The notes beneath the pieces were generated by a model that was given only the letters and a program-made list of their open reading frames with translations, was not told the DNA's origin and searched no databases. Shown here piece after piece: positions 23,859 to 31,967 of a stretch of 64,000 nucleotides of DNA; position 1 is the first letter of the stretch, and every line of letters begins with the position of its first letter. Both the position numbers and the translations under genes were made by a program. Source of the stretch: JAFIFT01 sp020051095 (GTDB lineage: Bacteria; Pseudomonadota; Gammaproteobacteria; Legionellales; Legionellaceae); NCBI RefSeq assembly GCF_964199965.1, contig NZ_CAXMZT010000002.1, forward strand, positions 1 through 64,000, given 5' to 3'.

Positions 23859-26630
23859 ATGGATAAAACCTACTCACCTGATAACATAGAGCGCCGTTGT
23901 TATGAGAACTGGGAGAAAAAAAATTATTTCTCGCCTAGAGGTGATGGAGAATCATTTTGCATAATGCTACCTCCACCAAACGTAACAGGCAGTCTACACA
24001 TGGGCCATGGCTTTCAATATACAATCATGGATGCATTGTCTCGCTATAACCGCATGAACGGCAAAAAAGTACTATGGCAGCCAGGAACAGATCATGCTGG
24101 AATTTCAACGCAATTGGTTGTCGAACGTCGCCTAGAACAAGAAGGGTTGAATCGTAAAAACATGTCAAGAGACACCTTTCTAGACTATGTATGGCAATGG
24201 AAAAATGAATCCGGCGGTAAAATTACTGATCAAATGCGTCAAATGGGTGCTTCTGTCGATTGGGGACGCGAACGATTTACCATGGACGAAGGGCTATCTG
24301 AGGCCGTTCAAAAAGTGTTTATTCAGCTCTATGATGAAGGACTTATTTACCGAGGAACGCGATTAGTTAATTGGGATCCTAAATTAGGAACAGCCATATC
24401 TGACCTCGAGGTGATATCAGAAGAAGAAGATGGTTTCATGTGGCATATCAACTACCCTATTGTTGATAGCAAAGACCATTTAACGATAGCAACAACTCGA
24501 CCCGAAACACTTCTTGGTGACACAGCCGTTGCCGTACACCCAGATGATAAACGATACAAACACTTGATAGGGAAATATGTTCAACTCCCTTTATGTGATC
24601 GAACGATACCCATTATTGCCGATGAATACGTGGAACAAGATTTTGGTAGTGGGTGCGTTAAAATAACCCCTGCCCATGATTTTAATGACCATGAAATCGG
24701 CAAACGACATGATCTGCCGGTCATCAAAATCATGACAAAAAAGGGAACCATCAGTAAAAATGCCCCTGTCAAATATCAAGGAATGGATAGGTTTATTGCT
24801 CGAGAACATATTGTGACTGATCTTGAGGATCTAGGTTTATTAAATAAAATAGAGCCATACAAAATCAAAGTGCCTCGTGGAGAAAAATCCAATGTCATAA
24901 TTGAACCTTTGCTAACTGAGCAATGGTATGTGAAAGTTGAACCTTTGGCAAAACCAGCAATTGAGGCAGTCAAACAAGGCGAGATAAAATTTATCCCTGA
25001 AAACTGGAGTAAAACCTATTTTCAATGGATGGAGAATATTGAAGATTGGTGCATCTCTCGTCAACTCTGGTGGGGACATCGCATCCCTGCTTGGTATGAC
25101 AATCAAGGAAATATTTATGTTGGTAGTAGTGAAAACGATGTTCGATATAAATATCAGCTCGATGAAGATATTAGCTTAAAGCAAGATGAGGATGTCTTAG
25201 ACACCTGGTTCTCCTCTGCCCTTTGGCCATTTTCAACCTTAGGTTGGCCTGAGCAAACAGAAGAGCTTACAACATTTTATCCGACATCTGTTTTAGTAAC
25301 AGGGTTTGATATTATCTTTTTCTGGGTAGCCCGGATGATTATGATGGGGCTCAAATTTACTGGCCAAGTACCTTTTAAAGAGGTGCTCATCACGGGTTTA
25401 ATTCGAGATAGCGAAGGGAAAAAGATGTCTAAGTCGAAAGGAAATGTATTAGATCCTTTAGATATTATTTATGGCATCAGTTTAGATAATTTATTAGAAA
25501 AACGCACATCGAATTTGATGTTGGAATCAACCCGCAAACAAATTATAAAGGCAACACAAAAGGAATTTCCCCAAGGCATTGAAGCACATGGTACGGATGC
25601 GTTGCGATTTACGTTTTGCTCAATGGCATCAACCGGACGAAATCTACGTTTTGACCTCAATCGAGTCGCTGGCTACCGAAACTTCTGTAATAAATTGTGG
25701 AATGCATCACGATACGCCTTAATGAATGTCGATGAAGAAAGCGGTGATTTAGGGGATGGTCCCTTCCAATATAGCCCATCGGATCAGTGGATATTGTCAA
25801 GGTTGCAAAACACCATCGCCTTATGTCGTCACTATTTTGAAAGTTACCGTTTTGATTTGCTTGCAAATGCCATTTATGAATTTGTATGGCATGAGTATTG
25901 TGATTGGTATTTAGAACTATCCAAACCCGTCTTACAAGACGACCAAGCTTTGGGCTCGATGAAACGAGGAACGAGACGAACACTTATCCATGTGTTGGAT
26001 CAAATATTGAAATTACTCCACCCAATCATGCCGTTCATTACCGAAGAAATTTGGCTTCGAATTAAGCGATTCACCAGCCAGAGCCTTGAGAGTATTACAA
26101 TTAGCGAATACCCAATTGTTCATCCAGAATATATCCGGCCAGAAACGGAAGAAGAAATTGAATGGCTTAAAACGGTCATCCAAGTCATTCGAACCATCCG
26201 CAGTGAAATGGGGATATCACCAAGCAAATCGGTTCCGTTAATTCTCCGTAATGTATCCGAAAAAGACAAACAACGATTAGATAAACATCAGAAGCTACTC
26301 ATCAGTATGAGCAAGGTTTCCCCTATAACCCTTCTTGAGAAACATGAAAGCGTCCCTCCCTCAGCAACTGGCGTCGTTGAAGGATTGGAAATTTTCATAC
26401 CAATGGCGGGGTTAATAGATAGAGACGCCGAGCTCGCTCGACTAAAAAAAGAAATAGCAAAATTAGAGAAAGATAAACAGGATGTATCAACCAAACTGTC
26501 GAATGCAAACTTTGTCAAAAAAGCACCTGCTGAGGTAATTATGAAAGAAAAAGAACGGCTTTCCAACACAGAACAGACATTGACAAAGCTTCGACAGCAA
26601 TTCGCTAATATTGAAAATTTGGATAGTTAA
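23859..26630 (+). CDS. valS: Valyl-tRNA synthetase
   Basis: 923 residues. The class I motif HMGH is at 47-50 and KMSKS at 522-526. The editing domain carries TTRPETLLGDTAVAVHPDD. The ending has a C-terminal coiled coil (about 850-920) that contacts tRNA, typical of ValRS. It charges tRNA-Val in the cytoplasm. It lies 66 nt after the RND permease and 15 nt before folB. The ribosome-binding site is weak. Confidence 0.98.
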   Translation: MDKTYSPDNIERRCYENWEKKNYFSPRGDGESFCIMLPPPNVTGSLHMGHGFQYTIMDALSRYNRMNGKKVLWQPGTDHAGISTQLVVERRLEQEGLNRKNMSRDTFLDYVWQWKNESGGKITDQMRQMGASVDWGRERFTMDEGLSEAVQKVFIQLYDEGLIYRGTRLVNWDPKLGTAISDLEVISEEEDGFMWHINYPIVDSKDHLTIATTRPETLLGDTAVAVHPDDKRYKHLIGKYVQLPLCDRTIPIIADEYVEQDFGSGCVKITPAHDFNDHEIGKRHDLPVIKIMTKKGTISKNAPVKYQGMDRFIAREHIVTDLEDLGLLNKIEPYKIKVPRGEKSNVIIEPLLTEQWYVKVEPLAKPAIEAVKQGEIKFIPENWSKTYFQWMENIEDWCISRQLWWGHRIPAWYDNQGNIYVGSSENDVRYKYQLDEDISLKQDEDVLDTWFSSALWPFSTLGWPEQTEELTTFYPTSVLVTGFDIIFFWVARMIMMGLKFTGQVPFKEVLITGLIRDSEGKKMSKSKGNVLDPLDIIYGISLDNLLEKRTSNLMLESTRKQIIKATQKEFPQGIEAHGTDALRFTFCSMASTGRNLRFDLNRVAGYRNFCNKLWNASRYALMNVDEESGDLGDGPFQYSPSDQWILSRLQNTIALCRHYFESYRFDLLANAIYEFVWHEYCDWYLELSKPVLQDDQALGSMKRGTRRTLIHVLDQILKLLHPIMPFITEEIWLRIKRFTSQSLESITISEYPIVHPEYIRPETEEEIEWLKTVIQVIRTIRSEMGISPSKSVPLILRNVSEKDKQRLDKHQKLLISMSKVSPITLLEKHESVPPSATGVVEGLEIFIPMAGLIDRDAELARLKKEIAKLEKDKQDVSTKLSNANFVKKAPAEVIMKEKERLSNTEQTLTKLRQQFANIENLDS

Positions 26631-26645
26631 ATCGGAGAACCTTGC

Positions 26646-26996
26646 ATGGATGAAATTGTGATTGAATCATTGAGTCTACAAACACGCATTGGCGTTAATC
26701 AATGGGAACAAGCTATTGATCAATGTTTGTTAGTAGACCTTCATCTTTATGTGGATTTCAAAGCGATAAATGACCATATTGACGAAACCATCAACTATGA
26801 CTTGATTAGTCAACATATTAACGCCTATGTAACGAAAAAATCATTCCAACTCATTGAAACCGTTGCTAATGACATTGCCCAAGAGATATTGACGAACTTT
26901 CCCATCCAACAGGTAAAAATTGTGGTGAATAAGCCGTATGCACTCAAGCAAGCTAAAAATGTCAGAGTTATCGCCATTCGTAGCAAGACCGTCTAA
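26646..26996 (+). CDS. folB: Dihydroneopterin aldolase
   Basis: 116 residues, the expected length. It converts dihydroneopterin to hydroxymethyl-dihydropterin in folate synthesis and is a homo-octamer in relatives. The N-terminus LQTRIGVNQWEQAIDQ, the middle ETINYDLISQHI and the end VVNKPYALKQAKNVRV match the family, including the catalytic Lys in NKPYAL. GGAG precedes the start. It is 15 nt after valS and probably co-transcribed with it, and converges on the acid phosphatase gene after 22 nt. Confidence 0.94.
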   Translation: MDEIVIESLSLQTRIGVNQWEQAIDQCLLVDLHLYVDFKAINDHIDETINYDLISQHINAYVTKKSFQLIETVANDIAQEILTNFPIQQVKIVVNKPYALKQAKNVRVIAIRSKTV

Positions 26997-27018
26997 AGTG
27001 CATCATGTTATGAGAACT

Positions 27019-28092
27019 TTAACCTAAAGACATTTGTTTGGTACTATCCACCAATTTTATAAATTGTTGTAACTCGCAAGACACCCCACCACATGCAGGA
27101 ATTGAAACAGGTTGGCCATTATAGGTGATTTTCACCTGATAGTAGTCTTGGCCACTTTCGTAAAGTGAAAAATTAAGATTTGAGGCATACGTGGGAACTT
27201 GCTCCAAGGGTACCCCTAAAAAACTTAATGCACCCGCAATTGTCGTATCATGTGCTGACAGCAGGACATATTTCAGCTTAGAACTTTGTTGACTGCCTTT
27301 ATCGAGGTAGTTGGCAATATTGGTCATGAGTTTACCACAATAAACAGTTGCAACCTGTTTAGGCTTTAATTGCGCTGTAAAAGCCCAATGGCTGGCCTTG
27401 ATGATGGTATCAATATCGTCTGAACTTAATTGGCTTGGCATTGGGGCATGATGAATTTTGTGAATATACAAAGCATCGCCGAGTAATTGCAGATCCGACA
27501 AGCTCTGAATTTGTAGCCCAAGCAAATTGCTCCAAAGTGTGTATTTAGTCTTAAGCTCATTATTTTTTTGTTGCCATTCAACCGTCGAATACACATATTG
27601 CTCCATCAGCTTAGCTCTCTCTTCATGGCTGACGTACTGATCGATCACTTGATCATATTTTGCCGGTGAACTAAATACCGGAATGGGTTGAAATGCATGC
27701 GGCAATGCAGGAGCTGAGTTTCCCGTTGTTTTAGGTCCAGTTCCGGGAGGGTATAATCCCATTAGCAATGATTGTGCACTCATATGTGTGCGATCGAAAT
27801 AGGTGGCATATACATTGATTAATCCTTGTTCATAACAGTCAGGCAACAGGTGTGTTTGTTCAATGTATTTTTTACGAAAGGTCTTACCTAAATTGTATTC
27901 TTGCTGCATCCCTTCAGCAGTTAACTGTCCGAATCCTTCTTGCCAATGGTAATCGACAGATGGTAGTGAAATAAATGGGGTTCTATCGCCATGTCGAATA
28001 ATATCGATGGCAAAAATCAGTTTGTCGTGAGCAAATATGGCGGATGGAATACATAGGAATAACACTGTGCCTAGACGAAGTAAACTGCTCAT
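27019..28092 (-). CDS. Exported histidine acid phosphatase (Map-like)
   Basis: 357 residues. A signal peptide (about 1-21, ending FAH) precedes the branch-2 histidine phosphatase motif RHGDRTP at 33-39, whose His is the nucleophile. The proton-donor motif HDTT lies in LLSAHDTTIAGAL. Conserved Arg and Cys residues and the length fit periplasmic or secreted acid phosphatases such as Legionella Map. It hydrolyses phosphomonoesters, but specificity cannot be read. It lies 57 nt downstream of the EAR propeller gene on the same strand and may be co-transcribed with it and the 29304 gene. Confidence 0.93.
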   Translation of the reverse strand: MSSLLRLGTVLFLCIPSAIFAHDKLIFAIDIIRHGDRTPFISLPSVDYHWQEGFGQLTAEGMQQEYNLGKTFRKKYIEQTHLLPDCYEQGLINVYATYFDRTHMSAQSLLMGLYPPGTGPKTTGNSAPALPHAFQPIPVFSSPAKYDQVIDQYVSHEERAKLMEQYVYSTVEWQQKNNELKTKYTLWSNLLGLQIQSLSDLQLLGDALYIHKIHHAPMPSQLSSDDIDTIIKASHWAFTAQLKPKQVATVYCGKLMTNIANYLDKGSQQSSKLKYVLLSAHDTTIAGALSFLGVPLEQVPTYASNLNFSLYESGQDYYQVKITYNGQPVSIPACGGVSCELQQFIKLVDSTKQMSLG

Positions 28093-28149
28093 ACTTCTGA
28101 CTCCCTGATAAGAACGTTAAATCAGCTATGGGATAGAAAAAAAATCCCT

Positions 28150-29307
28150 CTAATTTGGACGTTGGGCTTCACCAACTTGATAAATCAACGAAGGCTGTTT
28201 AAAACGCAAATCTTTGCTTAAACTATTTGCAACAGCAATCATGAGTTGCCCACCATGCATAAATGGATTAGCACTCACACCACCATAGGTTGTAATTTCT
28301 TCCACTTGTTCAAATTGATTCCCATTCCAACGGTATAACGGAGACTTCAACACACTCACTGGTTTCTCTCGACTACCAGTTATGAAGTTAATCCTTAATA
28401 GGTAATCATCACCTTTGTATTTAAAGTAGGTAAAATTACGTCCTCCAGTTCCGTTTAATGTTTGCAAAGGCTCCCATTTTCCTTGTTTAAACTGATAAAT
28501 CATTGAATTATGATTGATATTTGCAAAAGCCAATAAGGATTTATCCCCTATCTTCATGTACTTAAAGACTCTCCCACCACTGCCTGGAAAATTTTGAAAT
28601 GTTTGAAATGATCGGCCATTCCATTGGTAAATCATTGAGTGATTGACATGATCGGCAAGCGCCAAATAATACTGACCGTCCATTTCAAAGAACTCCCAGG
28701 AATAAGCCCAAGTAGAAGCGATTGTTTGAAAAGGTTGAAAAGAATGGCCATCCCATTCATAAATCATTGAATTTGTACTTAAACTTGATTCAGATAATGA
28801 TTTAATAATGCCATTAGCTTGGGCTAGAAAATGTCGTTCACCAATTTGAAAATGTCGCCATTGTTTAGTTGCTAAATTAAAAAACTGCTGAATTGGATAA
28901 AATCGTTTTCCATCCCACTGATATAATTTCGAGTAGGTGTTAATATTGTAGGGCGCATGCGGGCCCGATCGGATTGAAGCAACTGCTATATACGGAATGT
29001 TATTAATGGAAAAAAACTCAACGCCTTCATTGCCATGACTTGGAATGGATTGTAACGGCGTAAACAGCCCCTTTCCTTCCCGCAAAATTATGACATCAAC
29101 ATCCGAGTTGCCGCCATTCATATTCGCCGGTGTGTGAGGAATATCTTTGGCAAGCTGTGCGACAGCTAAATAACGTTGTCCATCTATCTCAAAGGGAGTT
29201 ATCTCTCGAGTCCCCTGAGCATCAATGGTTATCCACGGCTTTAAAATAGGTTGCGAATAAGCTGAAATAACCGTCAGAAGCAATGCACAAAACAAATGGG
29301 GCCTCAT
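28150..29307 (-). CDS. Secreted seven-bladed EAR/EPTP beta-propeller protein
   Basis: 385 residues with a signal peptide (about 1-18). The rest is a chain of about 45-residue repeats of the EAR (EPTP) type, with the sign (L/I)-Y-(Q/E/R)-W-(D/N)-G-x-x-F at 128, 182, 226, 270 (degenerate) and 324, each followed by a strand like GxxYLAxAN. Counting the first two weaker blades (25-50 and 71-110) gives seven, and PSLIYQVGEAQ at 372 could close the ring with the first. EAR propellers are best known from animal LGI1 and TSPEAR, where they bind other proteins. A binding rather than enzymatic role is inferred. The start overlaps the stop of the 29304 gene by four bases (ATGA), implying coupling. Confidence 0.75.
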   Translation of the reverse strand: MRPHLFCALLLTVISAYSQPILKPWITIDAQGTREITPFEIDGQRYLAVAQLAKDIPHTPANMNGGNSDVDVIILREGKGLFTPLQSIPSHGNEGVEFFSINNIPYIAVASIRSGPHAPYNINTYSKLYQWDGKRFYPIQQFFNLATKQWRHFQIGERHFLAQANGIIKSLSESSLSTNSMIYEWDGHSFQPFQTIASTWAYSWEFFEMDGQYYLALADHVNHSMIYQWNGRSFQTFQNFPGSGGRVFKYMKIGDKSLLAFANINHNSMIYQFKQGKWEPLQTLNGTGGRNFTYFKYKGDDYLLRINFITGSREKPVSVLKSPLYRWNGNQFEQVEEITTYGGVSANPFMHGGQLMIAVANSLSKDLRFKQPSLIYQVGEAQRPN

Positions 29308-30566
29308 TTTACCTCTCCTATCGGTGGATTATTGGTAGGATAAGCGGTGATTCCTTCAGGAAAACCATCCGTAAAACCAGGTATTGCCACTTTTTCTGCT
29401 TGCCAATTTTTTGCAGCTAACTCGCCTGCCATCCAAAACCCTACCGTATTAGACAACATTTCTTGAGGGTCCTGTAATGAATGCTTAAGCCTGACTAAAA
29501 AATCTCTTACATCCGATGCCTTCGAATAGGAATAATCGCCAGGCAAAGCAGGTCTACCTGGTACAAAAATGGTGTCAAGGCTTGTAAACACTTCGGCAGC
29601 AGTCTTCTCACGATTTTTAGTGCTCATCCATACTTGGTTTTTATAGTAATTGTAACTATCTTCTGATAATACCTTTTGCCCTAGATCTGATTTTACATCA
29701 GCGTATGGCGCAATTATTATATTAGAAGCTAATAAGGTATTATTTGATAATGCTTGAAAGAACGGAACAAACCAATTCGTACCTTTTGTCAAACCAGCAG
29801 TGACATTTGCCCCGGCCACAAAACGAATCACAATCATCGCATGGGGCCAATCTATCTGTTTGTCTTTTATTTCTTGGTGGATTTCGTCCATACTCTGTAA
29901 AGCCGTGAACATAAATGTTCCCACCATAATATTATTAAACGGGATGGGATATTGTTTATTACCCTTTAGAAAATTATTCTGAACATCTTGCAAATCAAAC
30001 TTCCCACCATTTAATACAGATACAATATAGTTTCCAGACATCGACAAGCCATAATCGAACATTGCGAGAATTTGTGACTCATGCGTCTTCCATGGTTGAA
30101 TATTAGCCTGTTTTATCCACTCGCCAGTGTCATTTAATTTTCTTACCGCTTTAATATTGGTTAAGAGCTGTTGCATTGCTGGTTTCCATGCATTACTACC
30201 GGATGCTTTGATTTCTGCTAAGTAAGATAATGCCGGGCCAATATGTGATAATGACGTCATTTCATAGAACCCTGTGGAAGGATTAGTACGCAACAATTTG
30301 CTATAGACTAATTGACGTTGGTTATCGTAAATATAAATAGTTGAATTAATTAATAGAATAAGCAGTCTGTTATCGTTTTTGTTAGATTGTTGTTGATTTT
30401 CCGCATCCACCAATATTTGAGGGATTGTTTTTTGATTCGCCGGGAATCCTGGAGTACTCGAGCCAGTAAAATCAAAATACAGATTCATAAACGGTTGTGG
30501 TGTTGTGTAAGCATATGTGACACCAACCATCAAGAACAAAATTCCAAAAAGAAAGAGACGCCTCAT
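29304..30566 (-). CDS. Exported protein of unknown function, 420 residues
   Basis: MRRLFLFGILFLMVGVTYAY is a clear signal peptide. The mature protein is long and mixed, with a few hydrophobic stretches such as LLILLINSTIYIYDN and MIVIRFVAGANVTAG but no obvious membrane anchor. No known catalytic motif was seen and no family assigned. It overlaps the EAR-propeller gene by 4 nt, and the acid phosphatase follows, making a likely three-gene secreted cluster. The propeller could bind this protein or a host factor, which is speculative. Confidence 0.7.
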   Translation of the reverse strand: MRRLFLFGILFLMVGVTYAYTTPQPFMNLYFDFTGSSTPGFPANQKTIPQILVDAENQQQSNKNDNRLLILLINSTIYIYDNQRQLVYSKLLRTNPSTGFYEMTSLSHIGPALSYLAEIKASGSNAWKPAMQQLLTNIKAVRKLNDTGEWIKQANIQPWKTHESQILAMFDYGLSMSGNYIVSVLNGGKFDLQDVQNNFLKGNKQYPIPFNNIMVGTFMFTALQSMDEIHQEIKDKQIDWPHAMIVIRFVAGANVTAGLTKGTNWFVPFFQALSNNTLLASNIIIAPYADVKSDLGQKVLSEDSYNYYKNQVWMSTKNREKTAAEVFTSLDTIFVPGRPALPGDYSYSKASDVRDFLVRLKHSLQDPQEMLSNTVGFWMAGELAAKNWQAEKVAIPGFTDGFPEGITAYPTNNPPIGEVK

Positions 30567-30799
30567 GAGTCGATCATCATAAAATAAGGTTACCTATATT
30601 TAGCACACAAATTGATTGTAAATCAAATAATTGGCAGATTATTTTGATGATTTTCGTGCTCACAATAGGCTCGTTTTTCGATTCTTATCTGTTGTGTTTT
30701 CACATCGTCTAACCCCTAAAAATCAATCGTATAACGCTTGCAATTACAAGGTCCTTAGGTATAAACTGAAGAGTATATTTATTGGCAAAGGAAACGACA
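30567..30799. other. Divergent intergenic region upstream of minD
   Basis: About 230 bases between divergent genes. It holds the minDE promoter at 30738-30765 and presumably one for the secreted cluster on the minus strand. No minC-like reading frame is present in it. Confidence 0.5.
30738..30765 (+). promoter_or_regulatory. Promoter for minDE
   Basis: TTGCAA (30738-30743) and TATAAA (30760-30765) with 16-nt spacing, giving a start near 30772 and a leader of about 28 nt before the minD start codon. Confidence 0.55.
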
Positions 30800-31630
30800 T
30801 TGAGCAAGATAATTGTTATCACATCCGGTAAAGGCGGTGTAGGAAAAACCACTACGTCAGCTGCTTTTGCTTCTGGATTAGCTATGGCTGGCCATAAAAC
30901 CGTCGTCATAGACTTTGATATTGGGTTACGAAATCTTGATATAATTATGGGGTGTGAGCGGCGTGTCGTTTACGATTTCGTTAATGTCATTAATGGGGAT
31001 GCGAGCCTAAATCAAGCCTTGATCAAAGATAAACGAATTCAAAATCTCTCGATTTTACCAGCATCCCAAACACGAGATAAAGATGCACTAACGCTTGAAG
31101 GCGTTGAACGTGTTATCGAAGAACTCAAAAAATCATTTGATTTCATTGTTTGTGACTCACCTGCTGGGATTGAATCCGGGGCGTTAATGGCCATGCATTT
31201 CGCTGATCATGCGATAGTTGTTACCAACCCCGAAGTTTCTTCCGTACGCGACTCTGACCGGATTTTAGGTATTTTGGCAAGTAAAAGTCGACGGGCCATT
31301 GAAAATCTTGAGCCGGTTCAAGAACATTTACTTTTAACGCGTTATGATCCGACACGTGTTGAAATTGGTGAAATGCTATCTGTAAACGATGTCACAGAAA
31401 TATTGGCGATTCCATTAATCGGCGTTATCCCCGAGTCTAAAGCTGTCTTAAAAGCTTCGAATACAGGTACTCCTGTCGTATTGGATGAGCAGAGCGACGC
31501 AGGGGTTGCCTATCAAGATGCGATTGCACGATTTTTAGGTGAGAATAGGCCAATGCGATTTATTAGCATTGAGCGCAAAGGCTTTTTAAAACGCATCTTT
31601 GGAAAGTCAAAAGAGGAGGCCACGATATGA
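30800..31630 (+). CDS. minD: Septum site-determining ATPase MinD
   Basis: 276 residues from a TTG at 30800, chosen because AAGGAA precedes it and because MSKIIVITSGKGGVGKTT is the family start. An earlier in-frame TTG at 30782 would add six residues. It has the deviant Walker A KGGVGKTT, the DFDIGLRNLD switch and a C-terminal amphipathic membrane-targeting tail (KGFLKRIFGKSKEE). MinD recruits MinC to poles and is cycled by MinE. minE overlaps by 4 nt. No minC is found upstream, where the (-) gene at 30566 begins. Confidence 0.96.
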   Translation: MSKIIVITSGKGGVGKTTTSAAFASGLAMAGHKTVVIDFDIGLRNLDIIMGCERRVVYDFVNVINGDASLNQALIKDKRIQNLSILPASQTRDKDALTLEGVERVIEELKKSFDFIVCDSPAGIESGALMAMHFADHAIVVTNPEVSSVRDSDRILGILASKSRRAIENLEPVQEHLLLTRYDPTRVEIGEMLSVNDVTEILAIPLIGVIPESKAVLKASNTGTPVVLDEQSDAGVAYQDAIARFLGENRPMRFISIERKGFLKRIFGKSKEEATI

Positions 31631-31893
31631 GTCTTTTAAAATTTTTACGAAAAAGACCAAACACAGCCTCTGTCGCGAAAGAACGCTTACAAATCATCAT
31701 TTCTCACGAGCGTTCACAACGATCACAGCCGGATTATCTGACAAAACTACAAGATGAAATATTAGAAGTCATCGCTAAATATGTACCAATAAGTCGCGAT
31801 CAAGTGAATGTCACTCTCGAAAAAGATGGTGATAACGCTATACTAGAACTGAATGTCACCATGCCCGAAGAGGCCTTTGAAGAAGTTCATTAG
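31627..31893 (+). CDS. minE: Cell division topological specificity factor MinE
   Basis: 88 residues, the normal size. The N-terminal MSLLKFLRKR is the membrane-binding amphipathic helix. The central ERLQIIISHERSQRSQPDYL is the anti-MinCD strand, and the C-terminal dimer domain has ILEVIAKYVPIS. It stimulates MinD ATPase activity to produce pole-to-pole oscillation. The start overlaps minD's stop by 4 nt. Confidence 0.96.
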   Translation: MSLLKFLRKRPNTASVAKERLQIIISHERSQRSQPDYLTKLQDEILEVIAKYVPISRDQVNVTLEKDGDNAILELNVTMPEEAFEEVH

Positions 31894-31919
31894 TTCCCAA
31901 ACTGCTTAACATTAGCCTA

Positions 31920-31942
31920 CAAGCGCACCTGATGTGCGCTTG
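31920..31942. terminator. Hairpin between converging minE and fadE
   Basis: Perfect 9-bp stem (31920-31928 with 31934-31942) and a 5-nt loop, about 26 nt from both stop codons. It sits in the middle of the convergent gap, so it may act as a bidirectional terminator. The T-run is short. Confidence 0.55.
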
Positions 31943-31967
31943 GATTTAATTAACAAAATCCCAATTG

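Noticed and set aside
25480..25560. Apparent insertion in valS after the KMSKS loop
   Set aside because: The segment with LLEKRT and GIEAHGTDALRF is normal in bacterial valyl-tRNA synthetases.
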